From positions 1-64,000 of the forward strand of contig NZ_FTNT01000005.1 of assembly GCF_900156495.1 (NCBI RefSeq): a stretch of 64,000 bases of DNA, given 5' to 3'. This DNA is from Williamsia sterculiae. GTDB taxonomy: Bacteria > Actinomycetota > Actinomycetes > Mycobacteriales > Mycobacteriaceae. The notes beneath the pieces were generated by a model. It was not told the origin of the DNA. It saw nothing but the letters and a program-made list of their open reading frames with translations, and did no database searches. This document shows, one piece after another, positions 1 through 8,303 of the stretch (position 1 is its first letter; each line of letters opens with the position of its first letter). Made by a program: the position numbers and the translations under genes.

Positions 1-342
1 TTCGGGATCAACGCCGGCACCAGCAGCGACGTCGTCTCGTACCGCGACGCACAAGACCGAGCCACCCGCATCCTCGACCCCGACGACGCACAGACCGCGT
101 ACACCAACGCACTCCGGTCAGACGACAAGGTCCTCGCCCAAGCCATCCTCGCCCAAGCCCTGACCCACAACTGGACCGCCATCACCAACGACTACCGGTC
201 ACGCAACCCATCCGCCGCATCCGCGCTCGACGACCTCACCCAGATCGGGCAATACGAGAACAACGGAATGATGGCACTCATGCACTACATGGTCCCCGGA
301 CTCAGCACCTCAGCGCCCATCACACTCGCCTACAAGGGGTGA
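1..342 (+). CDS. phage-like coiled-coil protein, C-terminal part (gene cut by window edge)
   Basis: Open from the first base in frame 1 to TGA at 340-342 (113 codons). The first 130 bases equal the last 130 bases of the window, and the frame continues exactly the gene that starts at 63634, so this is the 3' end of that gene or of a near-identical copy. The joined product would be about 190 residues: a charged, helix-rich N-terminal half and an alanine/asparagine-rich C-terminal half. It directly follows a tape measure gene and overlaps the next gene by 4 bases. I do not recognise the family. A minor virion or scaffold-like role is only inferred from position. Confidence 0.7.
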   Translation, partial: FGINAGTSSDVVSYRDAQDRATRILDPDDAQTAYTNALRSDDKVLAQAILAQALTHNWTAITNDYRSRNPSAASALDDLTQIGQYENNGMMALMHYMVPGLSTSAPITLAYKG

Positions 343-593
343 CCACCATGCGACTGCGCCACACCCACACCGCTGTCCAGATCACCGTCCCCGACGACAA
401 AGCACAACGCCTCATCGCCGACGGCACCTACAAGGCAGTACCCGACGCCGAACAACCACCACCCACACCACCCGATGCCCAACCGTCAGCAACGACGGCA
501 GGCCGGAAACGGAAACGCACCACCCAAGGACCGACGTCCATCGCCGCCGCCCTCAAACAAGAAGCCGGACCACTATGGGACACCCCGGTCTGA
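339..593 (+). CDS. small phage-type protein of unknown function
   Basis: 84 codons from GTG 339, which overlaps the preceding stop in a GTGA junction; an ATG at 348 is the alternative start. The N-terminal 35 residues form a compact module (HTHTAVQITVPDDKAQRLIADG) typical of short actinophage proteins that pair a small beta-rich head with a disordered tail. The rest is proline-rich with a basic patch (GRKRKR) and a helical C-terminus. It is translationally coupled to the preceding gene. No enzymatic motif is visible, and the role is unknown. Confidence 0.6.
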   Translation: MTTMRLRHTHTAVQITVPDDKAQRLIADGTYKAVPDAEQPPPTPPDAQPSATTAGRKRKRTTQGPTSIAAALKQEAGPLWDTPV

Positions 594-708
594 TCACCAC
601 GACACCCCCTGCCCAGGGTCCCCTCGACCCCCGCCCACGCGGCCCCTCACGGCATACGCCGATGTGGGTGTGACCCCCCCTACCCCCCTCGGACCCGGAA
701 GGTGACGG

Positions 709-978
709 ATGCGCAGCAACTACGCCACCCTGAACGCGGCGATGGCCGCGGGTGATGAGCTCGCCGAGGCTGAGATCCGTTACCGGTTGTTGGCGGAGAC
801 GTTCGAGTCGACGCCGCAGTTGCGGGGGAACATGAACGGTCAGCTTGAGCGTGTGAAGGCTGAGATCGTCCGGTTGCGGGCGCTGAGAGACGCGAAGTCG
901 CCGGTGCCGGACCCGAAGGTGCTCCCGTTCGATCCCTCCCGGTTCCGCAAGTCAGGGGAGTCGACGGGCGGCAGTTGA
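709..978 (+). CDS. small helical hypothetical protein
   Basis: 89 residues from ATG 709, preceded by a GGAAGGTG ribosome-binding sequence. The protein is mostly predicted helix with heptad-like spacing in residues 5-65 (alanine, leucine, arginine, glutamate), then a proline-rich tail. It lies 115 bp after the previous small gene and ends in a strong hairpin at 978-1005, so it is probably the last gene of the phage-like transcript. I do not recognise the family. A DNA-binding or structural accessory role is possible but unsupported. Confidence 0.5.
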   Translation: MRSNYATLNAAMAAGDELAEAEIRYRLLAETFESTPQLRGNMNGQLERVKAEIVRLRALRDAKSPVPDPKVLPFDPSRFRKSGESTGGS

Positions 979-1025
979 CCGGTCGGCGGAACTTTGCCGA
1001 CCGGTGCCCGGTCCGCAAGTCAGGG
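938..1025. repeat. short direct repeat flanking the hairpin
   Basis: CCCGGTTCCGCAAGTCAGGG (938-957) recurs as CCCGGTCCGCAAGTCAGGG (1007-1025) with one base missing. The copies sit either side of the hairpin, exactly where phage-like genes give way to the unrelated fic gene, so they may be a trace of a recombination event. Confidence 0.5.
978..1005 (+). terminator. perfect 10-bp hairpin after the phage-like genes
   Basis: ACCGGTCGGC (978-987) and GCCGACCGGT (996-1005) are exact reverse complements around an 8-base loop. The hairpin starts at the stop codon of the preceding gene. There is no T-tract, so it may be a weak or factor-assisted terminator. Confidence 0.55.
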
Positions 1026-1043
1026 ACAGATAGAGGGCTGAAG

Positions 1044-2426
1044 TTAACCGGACAGCGTTGGATCTGTGTCGAATGAAGCGGCGACAGGACGTTCAAGTTT
1101 GTCGATTAGATCGGCAACTGGAAACCACAGAAACTCACGGCCCTGTTTTGTTCTCTCCAGCAGTCCGCGGTTCTCCAGATCGTAGAGATCGTTGCGCGCC
1201 GTTTGCTTCGAGACGGCGTGGTAATTCATGTGCGATTCCGCTGTATAGACATTCGACGAATCGCGAGTAGCGGACTCCAGAAGTTCAAGTTGCCTGTGGT
1301 TAAACGACCCAGGCCGCTTCGTCATGAATCTTCTCGCGCGTTCTAGCTCTTGTGCCTTCCTGGTTAGGTATTTGTCGAGGTCGTCCAGCGCTCTGCAGAT
1401 CACTTTCAGTTGATACACAAGAAAATAGGTCATGTCACCGGCGTCCTGCTCGGTCAGCAGGTAGGCATTCGCATATTGAGACGGAGCCTCTTTCAGAATT
1501 CGGGAAATTGGTAAATGTTCAGTTAGCCAATACCCTCGCTTGAGCATGCACCAGTAGAAGAGGACCCTCGCCGTTCTTCCGTTTCCGTCTTCAAAATAGT
1601 GGTCATACCCCATCATAAAGTGCACGGCGACTGCGCGAACAACGTCTGGAACGTACGGGTCAGAATCCGACTCCTGGTTTGCAAAATCGCAAAGTTGCTG
1701 AATCCGATCCGGTAGTTCGCGAACGGGAGGTGGACGATGCAAAAGTTCGTCATTCTCGTCCCAAATACCGACCCGGTCGGCGGGGTCTGGATTCGCTTGC
1801 ATCTTGCCGGCGCCCGCAGGGTTGTCCAGCGTGCCTTCGGTAACAATCCTGTGTAGTTCGAATATGAGTTCGGGTGTCAGGGGTTGATCGAGAACTTCAC
1901 GAACTCGCAGCATAGCTCTGTAATTGTTGAGGATCATCTGCTCGCTGCGATTTTTGGGCTTGGTCCCGTAGTTAATCATTCGCTTGGCGTCACGTCGGCT
2001 TGTTGAAGCACCCTCGAGCTGACTGGAGCTGATTGCTTCCTCGATCAAGGACTGGATGACATACTTGTCTCGCGTATGTGGATTGACCACTGCTTCTGGT
2101 GCCGCGATCTGGCCAGATGCTCGCTGGTTGATCTCATCGAGCGCTCGTTGAACGTGATCAGGCCTGGCGTAGGTGAAGCGGGTTCCGTCGAGCATACGCA
2201 GCGGAAGCTCACGCTGGAGTGTGCTTCGCCTGACCTTCTCAACAGCCCAGAGCTCCTCGTACGTGACGTCGTCAGGCTTCGCCTTGTACCGCAGTTTGTC
2301 CCAAGGGAGGTAGTCGCTTCGAACTGGGATTTTTGACCAGGCGTTGAAGAAACCCTGTGGATTTTCCACGATCTGGCGGTAGTCCGGCGGAGGGGCGGGC
2401 TTGTGCATCGGGGCCTCTAAGTCCAA
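1044..2426 (-). CDS. Fic family protein (probable AMP-transferase) with C-terminal winged helix
   Basis: 460 residues. Fic proteins transfer AMP or another nucleotide moiety to hydroxyl side chains of target proteins. The catalytic motif is intact at residues 276-287 (HYFEDGNGRTAR: His276, Asp280, Asn282, Arg284, Arg287). An N-terminal inhibitory helix motif, SSQLEG at 134-139, fits the (S/T)xxxE(G/N) rule of self-inhibited class II Fic enzymes. Residues about 365-445 look like a winged helix for DNA binding. ATG 2426 is taken; Met7 (2408) is possible. Base composition is clearly less GC-rich than both flanks, which suggests transfer. Two matching palindromes upstream suggest autoregulation. 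The target is unknown. Confidence 0.85.
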   Translation of the reverse strand: MDLEAPMHKPAPPPDYRQIVENPQGFFNAWSKIPVRSDYLPWDKLRYKAKPDDVTYEELWAVEKVRRSTLQRELPLRMLDGTRFTYARPDHVQRALDEINQRASGQIAAPEAVVNPHTRDKYVIQSLIEEAISSSQLEGASTSRRDAKRMINYGTKPKNRSEQMILNNYRAMLRVREVLDQPLTPELIFELHRIVTEGTLDNPAGAGKMQANPDPADRVGIWDENDELLHRPPPVRELPDRIQQLCDFANQESDSDPYVPDVVRAVAVHFMMGYDHYFEDGNGRTARVLFYWCMLKRGYWLTEHLPISRILKEAPSQYANAYLLTEQDAGDMTYFLVYQLKVICRALDDLDKYLTRKAQELERARRFMTKRPGSFNHRQLELLESATRDSSNVYTAESHMNYHAVSKQTARNDLYDLENRGLLERTKQGREFLWFPVADLIDKLERPVAASFDTDPTLSG

Positions 2427-2428
2427 TC

Positions 2429-2511
2429 TATGTCAAAAATGGTTGCGCTTTGACTTAACCCAGTCTGAGACGTCACCAGGCGTAAGTCAAAACCAAGGCT
2501 TCTTTGACTTA
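2429..2511. promoter_or_regulatory. two palindromic operator-like sites upstream of fic
   Basis: TATGTCAAA (2429-2437) faces TTTGACTTA (2449-2457), and TAAGTCAAA (2483-2491) faces TTTGACTTA (2503-2511). Both pairs have exactly 11 bases between arms, and the two sites lie 54 bp apart, about five helical turns. They occupy the region just upstream of the fic start. A dimeric regulator, possibly the Fic winged helix itself, is inferred. Confidence 0.6.
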
Positions 2512-2725
2512 GGTTGGGCGTAGGTGCCACGCAATATCGAACACATGGTCGACCCAGGGTTGCGTATGACCGCGCGACCAAACCGCGCTGGAGCCATCTT
2601 CTATTACCTACTCCTGCCCACGATCTGCCCACACCTGCCCACGATCTTGGATGATCTGGCGTGATGCAGAGTCACCCTTAATGCCAGCTCAAGGCACGTT
2701 TTGGAGCCTGACCAGCAACGCCGAT

Positions 2726-2750
2726 TAGGGTTCAAATCCCTCCGCTTCCG
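2726..2750 (+). other. tRNA 3'-end fragment, probable attachment-site scar
   Basis: TAGGG-TTCAAAT-CCCTC followed by CGCTTCCG reads as a T-arm plus 3' acceptor strand and discriminator. No 5' half (expected GGAAGCG) is visible upstream. Just before it (2618-2665) are repeats of TGCCCAC resembling the 3' end of actinobacterial tyrosine integrase genes. The fragment does not match the tRNA-Ser(CGA) at 51186, so it is probably the scar of a different integration. Confidence 0.4.
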
Positions 2751-2829
2751 CGGGGAGTGTGACTGATCTTGACATCCGCCAAGGGTTTTGCCACATCTGC
2801 CCATCCGCCTGGGCGCCGAACAGTCGGCC

Positions 2830-3951
2830 GGTCTAGGTGTACTGACCTGGCAGGTTGGTCACGCGTGTGATGGGTGGCTTGTCCCTGCAGGCGGCGTGGG
2901 GTCGGTGGTGATTGTATTCGTGGATCCAGCCGGTCAGAGCGGCACGGCGTTCGGCTTGGAGAGGTATAGGCGCGGGGCGTATCCCCAGCCGTCAGCCAGG
3001 GTGCGGTGGAAGCGTTCGACCTTGCCGTTGGTCTGGGGTCGGCGGGGTCTGGTTCGTTGGTGGCGGATCGACAGCTCGGCGCAGGTGTCGCGCCACAGGT
3101 GTGAGATGTAGGGCGAGCCGTTGTCGGAGAGGACCCGCTCGGCGGTGATACCGCGTTCAGCGAGCCATGCCACCGCGCGGGTGAGTACTGCGGTTGCGGT
3201 GACGGCGGTTTCGTCGTCGTGGACTTCGGCGTAAGCAATCCGGGAGTGGTCGTCGATCACGCTGTGCGAACGCATGTCCCATCTTCGGGTTGCGGTGTTT
3301 GCTCTTCGTTTTGTTCGCAGTCGCGGCACGGTTACGCATTCCCTGGGCGCGTCCGACGAATCGCCACCCGCCGCCGTCGGTGATGTTGCCGAACTTCTTG
3401 ACATCGACATGCAGCATCGCCCCAGGGCGATCGTGTTCGTAGCGGCGGACCGGTTCACCGGTCGCCCGATCAACATGGGAGAGTCGATTGAGTCGGCATC
3501 GCGTGAGCACTCGATGCGCCGTCGCCGGCGCGACCCCGGTCGCCGCGGCCAGCTGTACCGGTCCGATCCGTTTACCCAGGCGCAGCGACACAATCCGACG
3601 TGTGGTCGCCCCATCAGTCTTGGCGGGCATCGTGTGCGGGCGCGAGGTGCGGTCAGTTATCGGCTCTCCAGCGGCGTCGCGCCGCGCCCACCGGGTCACC
3701 GTCGGCCATGAATACTGAAACCGGGCCGCCGCGACCTCGCAGAAGGGTACGTGCTGGTCGACGACGAGCAGAGCAACCCGTAACCGGGCACGAGGGGTCA
3801 GAGCAGCGTTAGCGTGGGACACGAGGGCCTCCTGAGGGGCGAGTGGATACCTAGGCAGTTCCACCCCACCCCAGGAGGCCCTCCCACGTCATCACTCACA
3901 CCGACGAGTCACACCCACTCGACCAACGACCCGGGTTAGTACACCTAGACC
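2830..3951 (-). mobile_element. IS481-type insertion sequence, inactivated
   Basis: Inverted repeats GTCTAGGTGTACTGACC (2831-2847) and GGTTAGTACACCTAGAC (3934-3950) match in 16 of 17 positions, with one further matching base outside. The enclosed 1.1 kb holds one broken transposase on the minus strand, the usual size for the family. I could not see a target-site duplication. Confidence 0.75.
2833..3864 (-). pseudogene. IS481 family transposase, two frameshifts
   Basis: Three reading frames together rebuild an IS481 transposase. The N-terminal helix-turn-helix part starts at 3864. The DDE core appears in the next frame (VIDDHSRIAYAE, VLSDNGSPY, PQTNGKVERFHRTL). The C-terminal part in a third frame reads ALTGWIHEYNHHRPH and ends NLPGQYT at 2833. 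The frame breaks lie near 3266 (after MGHA) and near 2955 (after GWGYA). The DDE residues themselves are kept, so decay is recent. Confidence 0.8.
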
Positions 3952-4156
3952 CGCAACGAGACGGTCAGGCCACCGATCCGAAACTTGCTGACATTCTTAC
4001 ATGTAATCATACTTTCATTCGCTAAATACATTGTGGGTTAAAGAGCGCTTTGCGATACTCGGATTCTGCCCAAGGGCAGTTCCACAGCTCCACCTCTCAC
4101 TGAATGTCGTTGCTGCTGTGTCGCAGAACCGTGCCCGAAGAAAGAAGCGTGACAAC

Positions 4157-6289
4157 GTGAACAAGCGAATTCACTCGTATGTGCGGCGCGGAGCAATAGT
4201 GGTCGTAGCCACGATCGCGACTGTCCTATCGATCGCTATCCCGGCCAACGCCTACGATGTGGTCGGCGCGATTCGCGTCGAGTACGACCAGGTCGGTGGG
4301 GCTGCGTTCTTTGGCAACCCGCTGTTCAACGAGCGAGATGCGCTAGACGGCGGCAAGTTTCAGGATTTCCAGAAGCAGTCCTCGATCTACTGGCATCCCA
4401 CGCGCACTGGCGGGAACAAGGGTAGGCAGATCGGTGGTGACATCCGGACCAAGTGGGGCAGCTTCGGTTACGAACGGGGATTTCTGGGGTATCCCACTAC
4501 TCGCGAGACTGCTACCCGCAAGCCGGGTCGTTTCAACGCTTTTGAGAACGGTTCAATTTATTGGTCTTCGGCCACGGGTGCGCATGCTGTGACCGGTGAG
4601 ATTTACCAGACGTGGGCAGCAAACGATTGGGAAAACGGGTCTTACGGTTTTCCGACTGGTGACGAATACGACTACCAGGGTGGTAGACGCCAAGACTTTC
4701 AGGGTGGTCAGATTGTGTACCACCCGGGTGGTTTCCCCGAGGACTGGGCCGGTGACGAGGACGGCACCGATGCGGCTCCAGACTGTGGTGCTGCGGCGGC
4801 GTGTGGAACCGATGGTCGTGGCGGTGGTGTGGTCGCAGCCCAGCAGCTGCCCACACTGACTCCCGGATCGGGGCCGCGGTCGACCAGCAGGTCCGCTCAG
4901 TCCATCGCTGACTGTTCGGTGGCATCGACCCCCACCTCGACGACTACGCCTGCACCAGCATCTTCCACGCCTCCGGCACCGGTGACGTCTACCCAGCCCA
5001 CATCCCAGACGCCCCGTACCCGAACCGCACCAGGCAGCTCATCGGCGGCGTCAGAAACCACCGTGCCGAGTGACCCGCAACGTGAGCAGTCGGACACCAA
5101 CCCGCCTGCCGCCACGGTCCCGACCGAGACGCCCACCCCGCCGTCATCGGCAGCCCCGTCCTCAGCACAACCGTCGACCACGTCATCACCACAGGCAGTG
5201 GCGAGTGGAGCAACGTGGTGCCGCACCGTGGACAAGTCCGCGCCACCGGCCCAACCGAGGTTGCAGAGGCGCGTCGCGGGTGAGCTCGATGGAACCGATC
5301 CCTTGTGCACCAACGGTGATCGCCGGGATGTGTGGATGGGCAATCGTCAAGACGCGTGCTACCAGAGCTCGCGTGTCACGTTCACGCTCAGAGACCGCGA
5401 CCTCAAAGAGATCGGCGAGATCAACGGTTACGAATACGCCCGCGTCGTACCGACGTGGAACCAAACAAAGTGGTCGACGCTGTACCTCTTCGAAGTCGGC
5501 TCCGTAACCGGCCAAGCGAACGGCGCCGTCATGACCGTGAACCAAACATGCAGGATCGTGGAGGGCAGCGGTAACTGCGACGGTTCAGGTCAGGACTCCA
5601 CCGTGGCAGAGCCGAACCACTTGCTTCGTGTCCAACAGGAGTACACGAGCGCACCCGCTGCCGGGGCGGTGTTGTTCGCACAGGTGATCAACAACCTGAC
5701 CATCACCTCCGTGAACTCGGTTCCGTACGCAGGCCCGGTGCAGGCGGCTCGGGTGCGCTGTGACGCCGCACAGAAGATGCGCAACACAACCGGTTGCGTG
5801 ATCGGCGATGAGATCCCTGTGTGGGACATCAGCAGCACACCTAACATCGACGACTACCGACGACACGTCACCTTGGCCCAGCAGTCCGGGATACCTGGAG
5901 CCGCCAACAATGCTGGTGACGGCACCGTCCTCACACGGAAAATCGATCAGTCCGAGATCAATAAGCGCCGCAACATCACCTGCGGGGGAGTCACCGGGCC
6001 GCGCACGGGTGGGCGGTCCTGCGACGAATACCCGATGGCCTCGACATTCGAGGGTGGTGGTAACGGTGTCGGCGCCGGCGTGGGCCGCACGTTTACACCG
6101 TTCTGCGGGATCAGAGATACCGGTCTGACCAGCCTGGCGGACGTCTCACCACCCAACCGTGGCGCCGGTTACAGCGCATGTTTGATTCCGGCTAGCCAGA
6201 ACTCGCGTGCCGGGTCGTTGCAATCCTGGTTCTACACCAAGGCCCGGGTCATCGACGGTGACGCGTTCCGGGTTCGTCCGCAACCGTGA
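4157..6289 (+). CDS. secreted LGFP-repeat protein with C-terminal NucA/NucB deoxyribonuclease domain
   Basis: 710 residues from GTG 4157, preceded by GAAAGAAG; this start places a clean signal peptide (basic NKRIHSYVRR, hydrophobic core, cleavage after PANA) at the N-terminus. Residues about 35-195 hold LGFP-type repeats (FFGNPLFNE, GFLGYPTTRE, GSYGFPTGDE), which are associated with the mycolata cell wall. A long Pro/Thr/Ser linker follows. The C-terminal 89 residues carry the NucA/NucB signature CDEYPMASTFEGG (Cys622, Asp623, Glu624) and SQNSRAGS...DGDAF. The domain cleaves DNA. With a SUKH-type gene 20 bp downstream it reads as an antibacterial or DNA-scavenging nuclease. Toxin use is inference. 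Confidence 0.85.
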   Translation: MNKRIHSYVRRGAIVVVATIATVLSIAIPANAYDVVGAIRVEYDQVGGAAFFGNPLFNERDALDGGKFQDFQKQSSIYWHPTRTGGNKGRQIGGDIRTKWGSFGYERGFLGYPTTRETATRKPGRFNAFENGSIYWSSATGAHAVTGEIYQTWAANDWENGSYGFPTGDEYDYQGGRRQDFQGGQIVYHPGGFPEDWAGDEDGTDAAPDCGAAAACGTDGRGGGVVAAQQLPTLTPGSGPRSTSRSAQSIADCSVASTPTSTTTPAPASSTPPAPVTSTQPTSQTPRTRTAPGSSSAASETTVPSDPQREQSDTNPPAATVPTETPTPPSSAAPSSAQPSTTSSPQAVASGATWCRTVDKSAPPAQPRLQRRVAGELDGTDPLCTNGDRRDVWMGNRQDACYQSSRVTFTLRDRDLKEIGEINGYEYARVVPTWNQTKWSTLYLFEVGSVTGQANGAVMTVNQTCRIVEGSGNCDGSGQDSTVAEPNHLLRVQQEYTSAPAAGAVLFAQVINNLTITSVNSVPYAGPVQAARVRCDAAQKMRNTTGCVIGDEIPVWDISSTPNIDDYRRHVTLAQQSGIPGAANNAGDGTVLTRKIDQSEINKRRNITCGGVTGPRTGGRSCDEYPMASTFEGGGNGVGAGVGRTFTPFCGIRDTGLTSLADVSPPNRGAGYSACLIPASQNSRAGSLQSWFYTKARVIDGDAFRVRPQP

Positions 6290-6308
6290 CCGACCTACCC
6301 TGACCACC

Positions 6309-7484
6309 ATGCCGACAGCACATGCGTCCCTGCACAGGCCAGTATCACTCCAGATCACGTCGATGCCCGAACCCCCATGGGATCTTGGCGGTGACGACGG
6401 CTTGATCGCGTACGCGGGCGAAAACAGAGAGCGGTTCCGCCGCTTCCTTGCCAACCCGGGCGACATACTGGCGTTCGGGGTCGAGGAGTCCCAGTTCCCT
6501 CGGGTGACGGTCAACGTGGCACGTGCGGCGGACCACGTCGAGGTCGAGGTCGGTAGCTACACCACCCCTCCGCCGATTGAGAGCACCGACTGGGACATCG
6601 TTGAGCAAGCGTCCGCCGAGTTCGGTGACCTACCACCGGCGTTGAGCGCGGCGTCCGGATGGTCGGGCACTGACCCGGACGTCCGGGCGGTGTTCGCCGC
6701 TATCCCGTCGGGGTGGAACATGATCCGCGCCTGCTGTCGCTACCGGCGGACGGACGCACCGGTCACCGAGGTGCGTATTGATATTTGGCCCGCCGATGGG
6801 CCGTCCCCCCGTAAGGTTCTCCGGTATCAACCGGCCACCCTGCCCACACCACCGCAGTCTATACACCACGGCCCAGATCTAAGTTTCGCCGAGATCTGGC
6901 CGCGACTTCAGTCGACGCTGCGCGAGGTCGGTGTCACCACCAACCCGGCCTACAACCTGAACCTGATCGAAGAACGCACCTGGGACATAAGCACCGAGGT
7001 CGCCGAGACCGTCGAACCTGATGCTCCACGTTCGGTGGTCAGCATGTCGCCACAGCTGGTGAACTGGTTCGCCATCCTCAGCGGGCTCGACGAGCCCCGC
7101 TGGGACGGACTCATCCCCGGATTCGACGTGCTGCGCGTCGACGAAGCCCTGGCCACCCGTCGTCTACTCCTCGAGGCGTGGGATATCGGTGAGGTCACCA
7201 CCTACCCCGAGACCGCCGGCACCCCGGCGTACACCTTCATCCCCGACTACGTGCCCATCGCCGAACGCGACGGCACCGCACTGGTCGTCGACTGCCGCCC
7301 CGGTGACCACGCCCAGCAACTACGGCTGTTCGACAAGGTCGACGCCGACGACGACACCCCCACCTGGGCGAGCCTGCCCGCATTCATCGACGAACTGATC
7401 GACGCAATCGGCCAACAACGCACCTTCACCGGGTGGTCACCCACCGTGGACACCGGGGCCCTGCGATGGCAGTTCCACCCCTGA
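6309..7484 (+). CDS. SUKH (SMI1/KNR4-type) protein, probable immunity partner of the nuclease
   Basis: 391 residues from ATG 6309; ATG 6363 is an alternative, and neither has a good ribosome-binding site. The C-terminal third has the SUKH pattern: a hydrophobic helical start (LVNWFAILSG), FIPDYVPIAERDGTALVVDCRPG at about 315-340, and TWASLPAFIDELIDAI near the end. SUKH domains are widespread immunity proteins of polymorphic toxin systems, and nuclease toxins are common partners. The N-terminal half is unrecognised and could be a second immunity module. There is no signal peptide, so it is cytoplasmic, as expected for protecting the producer's DNA. Confidence 0.75.
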   Translation: MPTAHASLHRPVSLQITSMPEPPWDLGGDDGLIAYAGENRERFRRFLANPGDILAFGVEESQFPRVTVNVARAADHVEVEVGSYTTPPPIESTDWDIVEQASAEFGDLPPALSAASGWSGTDPDVRAVFAAIPSGWNMIRACCRYRRTDAPVTEVRIDIWPADGPSPRKVLRYQPATLPTPPQSIHHGPDLSFAEIWPRLQSTLREVGVTTNPAYNLNLIEERTWDISTEVAETVEPDAPRSVVSMSPQLVNWFAILSGLDEPRWDGLIPGFDVLRVDEALATRRLLLEAWDIGEVTTYPETAGTPAYTFIPDYVPIAERDGTALVVDCRPGDHAQQLRLFDKVDADDDTPTWASLPAFIDELIDAIGQQRTFTGWSPTVDTGALRWQFHP

Positions 7485-7540
7485 GACTCCGTGTCATCAC
7501 ACGGATCGGCACAAGTTCCCACCGAACAAAGGAAATGATG

Positions 7541-8275
7541 ATGAAGATGCGTGGTGTTTCGACCAGGATCGGGGTCGCCGTCGCAGCGGTGGCCGTCGCC
7601 GGCGCACTGGGCGCGGGGGACGCCTCGGCGCAAACCAAGGTGGGCTGGGTGGGGCCCACACCACCGGGGGCGAACAACCAGGTGTACCTGACGACATCGA
7701 CGATCAACAACGCTCCGTTGGAGGCGTCCTCGCGTATCTACACCGGGTTCGGGAACTCCGTGGCCAGCGGGTACATGGGTGTGCAGGCGCGTCTGTTCAA
7801 GTCCGGTGTGTTGTGTCAGATCACCGACTACCAATACAACGTCGGACCCGCCAACCAAATCAGCACCAACACCTACGGCAACTGCGGCTCCGGGTCCTAC
7901 AACAGCCACGGGTTCGTCAAGTACTGGACGGGGACCGAGTACGGCGACTTCCTGACGTTCCCCACCGACCCACTGAACTTCACCGCACCCGCAGCCGCCA
8001 CCGCTCGAACCACCACCGGAGCTGTCGAGACCGGCCGCAACACCCGCGGGCAATCGTTCGGGACAGCAGAGACAGCACGGACCGATGACGCCCAACCCGA
8101 TCTGATCGCGGCCTTCACCACCGACGGCAAGCAAGGGTTCGTGCGCAAAACCGACCTGGTGGGTGAGACACCATCGTCACCCGCCGCCGCGGCCGCACAT
8201 CGAGCAGGACACCGATCGATCTCGGTGGTCGATCGAGACGGGACCACGGTGGTCGGTACGTTCACGGTGTCATAG
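7541..8275 (+). CDS. secreted protein of unknown function
   Basis: 244 residues from ATG 7541, 7 bases after AAAGGA (7528-7533); the ATG at 7535 would be too close to that site. Residues 1-30 are a signal peptide (basic MRGVSTR, alanine/valine core, cleavage after ASA). The mature part begins with QTKVGWVGP and contains one likely disulphide pair (Cys in LCQITDY and YGNCGSG). It ends in a separate domain rich in Arg, Asp and Thr. The first part is repeated as a dead copy at 19004-19122. The family is not recognised. It closes the nuclease / SUKH gene group, so a surface or adaptor role is possible. Confidence 0.7.
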   Translation: MKMRGVSTRIGVAVAAVAVAGALGAGDASAQTKVGWVGPTPPGANNQVYLTTSTINNAPLEASSRIYTGFGNSVASGYMGVQARLFKSGVLCQITDYQYNVGPANQISTNTYGNCGSGSYNSHGFVKYWTGTEYGDFLTFPTDPLNFTAPAAATARTTTGAVETGRNTRGQSFGTAETARTDDAQPDLIAAFTTDGKQGFVRKTDLVGETPSSPAAAAAHRAGHRSISVVDRDGTTVVGTFTVS

Positions 8276-8303
8276 GCGTTTGCGTGGCGGTGCCGCCGAC
8301 AGA

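Noticed and set aside
1-2800. attR matching the tRNA-Ser(CGA) 3' end
   Set aside because: No copy of its T-arm and acceptor sequence is present by eye; the only tRNA-like fragment (2726-2750) differs at many positions.
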